Positions 61,564 through 64,000 of a stretch of DNA of 64,000 bases are shown here, piece by piece (the stretch's first letter is position 1; each line of letters begins with the position of its first letter). Made by a program: the position numbers and the translations under genes. The notes below the pieces were generated by a model. That model was given only the letters and a program-made list of their open reading frames with translations, did not search any database and was not told the origin of the DNA. Source of the DNA: Homarus americanus (lineage: Eukaryota > Arthropoda > Malacostraca > Decapoda > Nephropidae); the NCBI RefSeq assembly GCF_018991925.1, contig NW_024742338.1, positions 4,561,594-4,625,593 of the forward strand, written 5' to 3'.

Positions 61564-61790
61564 TAGGAGACAAAATGGATTCAGAGGAGAATCCTGTGTG
61601 GACCGAGTGGCTGCCACTAAACAGCTTACTGGACCAGTTACCACAACAGTTCCAGCGAGGCCTTGGTGCTGCTGACCTACAGTTGACTTGCCTTGCCACT
61701 ATACCACAGCACTTGGTCATGGGCACCAATGTGGGCCTTGTATATTTGGCTCACTTACCTTCAATCAACCTCATGAGACTCAAGTGTGAG
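61564..61790 (+). CDS. TECPR2: TECPR2 first coding exon
   Basis: Acceptor TTACTTTTTTCAG at 61563, then 11 bases of 5' UTR, ATG at 61575 and donor GAG|GTAGGA at 61791; 72 codons, phase 0. It encodes MDSEENPVWTEWLPLNSLLD, then LPQQFQRGLGAADLQLTCLA, MGTNVGLVYLAHLPSINLMR and LKCE. Vertebrate TECPR2 begins with the same pattern (PLYYLLNAIP-x-K-x-QKGF, then VGSSIGMLYLY and NQMRKYNFE). From the family: TECPR2 is a WD-repeat and TECPR-repeat protein that binds ATG8 proteins and acts in autophagosome-lysosome traffic and ER exit. An in-frame TAG at 61564 confirms the start. The related HPS5 is a weaker alternative. Confidence 0.88.
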
Positions 61791-62085
61791 GTAGGAAGCT
61801 TAGGAAAATATGACATTGTTTAAACTCGACCTCCTTCCAGTGGTTGAAGTGATTGATTGCTTTTAGGAAGCATTTTAATATGGATGGTTTAGTGAAAAAT
61901 GAACATGTTCATTAGTTATATAGTATATCATCTGTTTTAGCTAAACCTTCCTCTTATCTGTGTTTGTTTTCAATTTCTGTTACTTATAATATGTTCATTG
62001 TCATCATTGTATGGTATATAAACATTTATATGTAATATTGTACTACCTGTACAGTATTGTCATCTAAGTTACTGATAATTTTCAG
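61791..62085 (+). other. TECPR2 intron 1
   Basis: 295 bp, no feature. Confidence 0.7.
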
Positions 62086-62233
62086 AACCCTTTATCAGCA
62101 GTATCAAGTGTAGCGAGTGTGAGAACTGTGGATGACATGATTGCTGCAGGAACCGTAGATGGTACCATAACAGTTTTCCAACTTCCCCGGGTTGCCAACA
62201 TTGACGAGGCTTTTCAACCATCATCCTCACCAA
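62086..62233 (+). CDS. TECPR2: TECPR2 second coding exon
   Basis: Acceptor GATAATTTTCAG at 62085 and donor CCAA|GTAAGT at 62234. Phase 0 in, one base out. It encodes NPLSAVSSVASVRTVDDMIA then AGTVDGTITVFQLPRVANID and EAFQPSSSP. The AAGT-x-G-x-(I/V)-x-VFQL string is shared with vertebrate TECPR2 and ends the first WD-like blade region. The rest of the gene is beyond the window. Confidence 0.88.
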
Positions 62234-62963
62234 GTAAGTGCTGTACCCGATGCTTCTTATGCAAGGAAAAGTAATGAAATTCGAAAAAAAATGTTTTTCC
62301 TAGGAGAATATGCATGAATTTTTAAATTTGTTGGATGATAGAGAGATCATGAAGCATAGATTAACCTCTGTTGGGTAAGACTGATATGTCACTGTGGATC
62401 AAAGAAATTTTCAGGTAGGCAGGGGGAATGGGGGAAGGTCAGAAGTATTGACTGAGGTCACCAGACAGGTCACTAGAGGCAGGAAGACCTGGTGTGCTAT
62501 GTTTCAGTATGTTCCATCAGTAATACTACAGTACTGTATTGTACAGTATATGTAAGTGATAGTTTTATCATTATTGTTCCCTGTTTGGGTTAATTTTTTA
62601 ATTGTATTAATCAGCTCCTTAAAATAACCAAAAAATATGCACCCATATCAAAATACTGTAGGTTTAAAACCTGCTACCTGTGACTCCCCAAAATATCCTG
62701 TGGATCCATCCCAGAACTATAGGTCAATTGGACTTGACAGATGTGACCTTGGCAACTCTGCCCATGAGCGTCTGAAGTGCTGAGTGACATGACAATACAC
62801 TAATGTTAACGAAAGTTAAACTTCACGTTATATGCCAAAATTGTCACTTACCTTGGCTCCTTAAGGCCCAACTAACCTTGAAGGCTGCTTCTTTTCTGAT
62901 TTTTTTTTTCACGATTGATTTATGATTGAAAACTGTCATGTCAGGATGATGTGAATAGCAGTA

Positions 62964-63040
62964 CAGTTGTACCCCACTTAACGCGGTCAATTGAACCCAG
63001 AGGGTCCCGCGTTAAGTGAAATCCGCGTTAAGTGAACAAC
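62964..63040. mobile_element. left end of a TA-flanked MITE
   Basis: CAGTTGTACCCCACTTAACG follows a TA, and then GCGTTAAGTGAA occurs twice (63010 and 63028). It has the same layout as the other TA-flanked MITEs here. The right end was not located. Confidence 0.45.
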
Positions 63041-63209
63041 AGAACATATGGGATTAATTCCAATAGAAACCGGCCCGACCCCCAAACTCCACTTTTTGAA
63101 GGCACATACCTATGTTGTAGTAAAAATAACATCTTAATTTTATGATGGTACATGCACACAATTAATACTTAAGAGAAATAGAGAAATACAGTCGCCAAGT
63201 TAATGTCCA

Positions 63210-64000
63210 TTCAAATAATGGACTCAACTCCCTCCCCCTCTCACACTACACAGCCGGCTAACAGATGGTCGGTCGGTCCCTCCCTCCCCCCCCACCCCCC
63301 ACCAACCGTCCCAAGGAGATGTGTGGGATAACCTCAAACTAAAGTTAGGAAAATATAATTGACATTGCTGGATTCCTTGTAAGACCAGGAATATTTTGAA
63401 TATAAATGTCATATATTTTGCACAAAAGATAACATAGTTACCTAGAGAAAAATTTTTATCTAAAAATTGTAAGTTTAAAGCAAAATATATGATGTTTATA
63501 TTCAAAATGATCACCAAATTATAAGAATTCCAGCAATGTAAATTATATTCTGACCGGGTAATTTGTATGAATTTTATGAGCTAAAACAAATATCTTCAGT
63601 TAATAAAAAAATAATAATCTTCACGACACTATCTGTCAATCAAAGTACCCCACCTTGCCTCCCCCCCTCTTCCAACCGCGCGGTCAGTCCCAACCCTCCC
63701 CCCCACCCCCCACCAATCCTCCCTTCCAGAGTTTTTAACATTTAGTATTAAATAATACCTCAGATTAAAGTTAGGATAATATAATTGACATTGCTGGATT
63801 CCTTGTAAGACCAGGAATATTTTGAATATAAATGTCATATATTTTGCACAAAAGATACCATAGTTACCTAGAGAAAAATTTTTATCTAAAAATTGTAAGT
63901 TTAAAGCAAAATCTATGATGTTTATATTCAAAATGATCACCAAATTATAAGAATTCCAGCAATGTAAATTATATTCTGACCGGGTAATTTGTATGAATTT
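63210..64000. repeat. tandem duplication, ~426-bp period
   Basis: The stretch from TTAGGA-AAATATAATTGAC at 63345 to 63575 recurs from 63771 to the window end with few differences. Each copy is preceded by a C-rich block (CCCCCCCACCCCCCACCAA). More copies may follow beyond the edge. Confidence 0.9.

Larger units (their letters stand above)
62234..64000 (+). other. TECPR2 intron 2 (to the window edge)
   Basis: Contains a MITE end at 62964 and a tandem duplication from about 63210 onward. No exon recognised. Confidence 0.6.

Noticed and set aside
61575..62233. HPS5 instead of TECPR2
   Set aside because: Both share an N-terminal WD domain, but the PLNSLLDQLP...QFQRG, GLVYL and AAGTVDG...VFQL strings fit the TECPR2 start more closely than the HPS5 start.

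Overview
The window is nuclear DNA of an arthropod. Its long AT-rich introns, long (AT)n, (TTA)n and (CA)n arrays, and dense young and old transposons suggest a decapod crustacean; this is inferred from overall texture, not from a marker gene. There is no prokaryotic gene organisation, no CRISPR array and no rRNA or tRNA gene that I can recognise.

Positions 245-48033 (+ strand) hold the 3' part of one large gene, which I read as the arthropod CEP170 (centrosomal protein 170) orthologue. Every main internal exon has an AG acceptor and a GT donor, and all reading phases chain. Several translated blocks match vertebrate CEP170 in order: a GTYTIE...EARNDIDRVFGV block, a W(x)6-8A(x)2HT block, a DTE...L block, an LRRARLA block, a W(x)RRP..YTSEDD block and a C-terminal L(x)2LKKIEHALE helix. 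The N-terminal exons, including the FHA domain, lie left of the window. The gene has a possible internal alternative first exon (9475-9894), two candidate 24-nt microexons, a NAGNAG acceptor and two competing C-termini. One C-terminus ends inside a 48-bp minisatellite.

Positions 48034-61563 hold 3' flank followed by a transposon-rich intergenic stretch. It contains a degenerate ORF with an LPPTSDAL motif, a LINE 3' end, an 84-bp-arm perfect palindrome, a Penelope-like element (reverse transcriptase plus GIY-YIG nuclease) with a 0.95-kb inverted partial copy of itself, and a minus-strand LINE fragment cut by a 142-bp MITE and a solo LTR. It ends with a miniature LTR retrotransposon whose LTRs match the solo LTR.

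Positions 61564-62233 (+ strand) are the first two coding exons of a second gene, recognisable as TECPR2 (N-terminal WD-repeat domain). It continues past the right edge. The last part of the window is intron with a MITE end and a 426-bp tandem duplication.

The introns carry several TA-flanked MITEs (one inserted into another with an identifiable empty site, one inserted into a minisatellite), a decayed mariner, foldback elements and minisatellites. The short word GTACAGTACTGTAC is also unusually frequent. I found no new multi-gene system. The most interesting items are the transposon structures and the C-terminal exon switch of CEP170.
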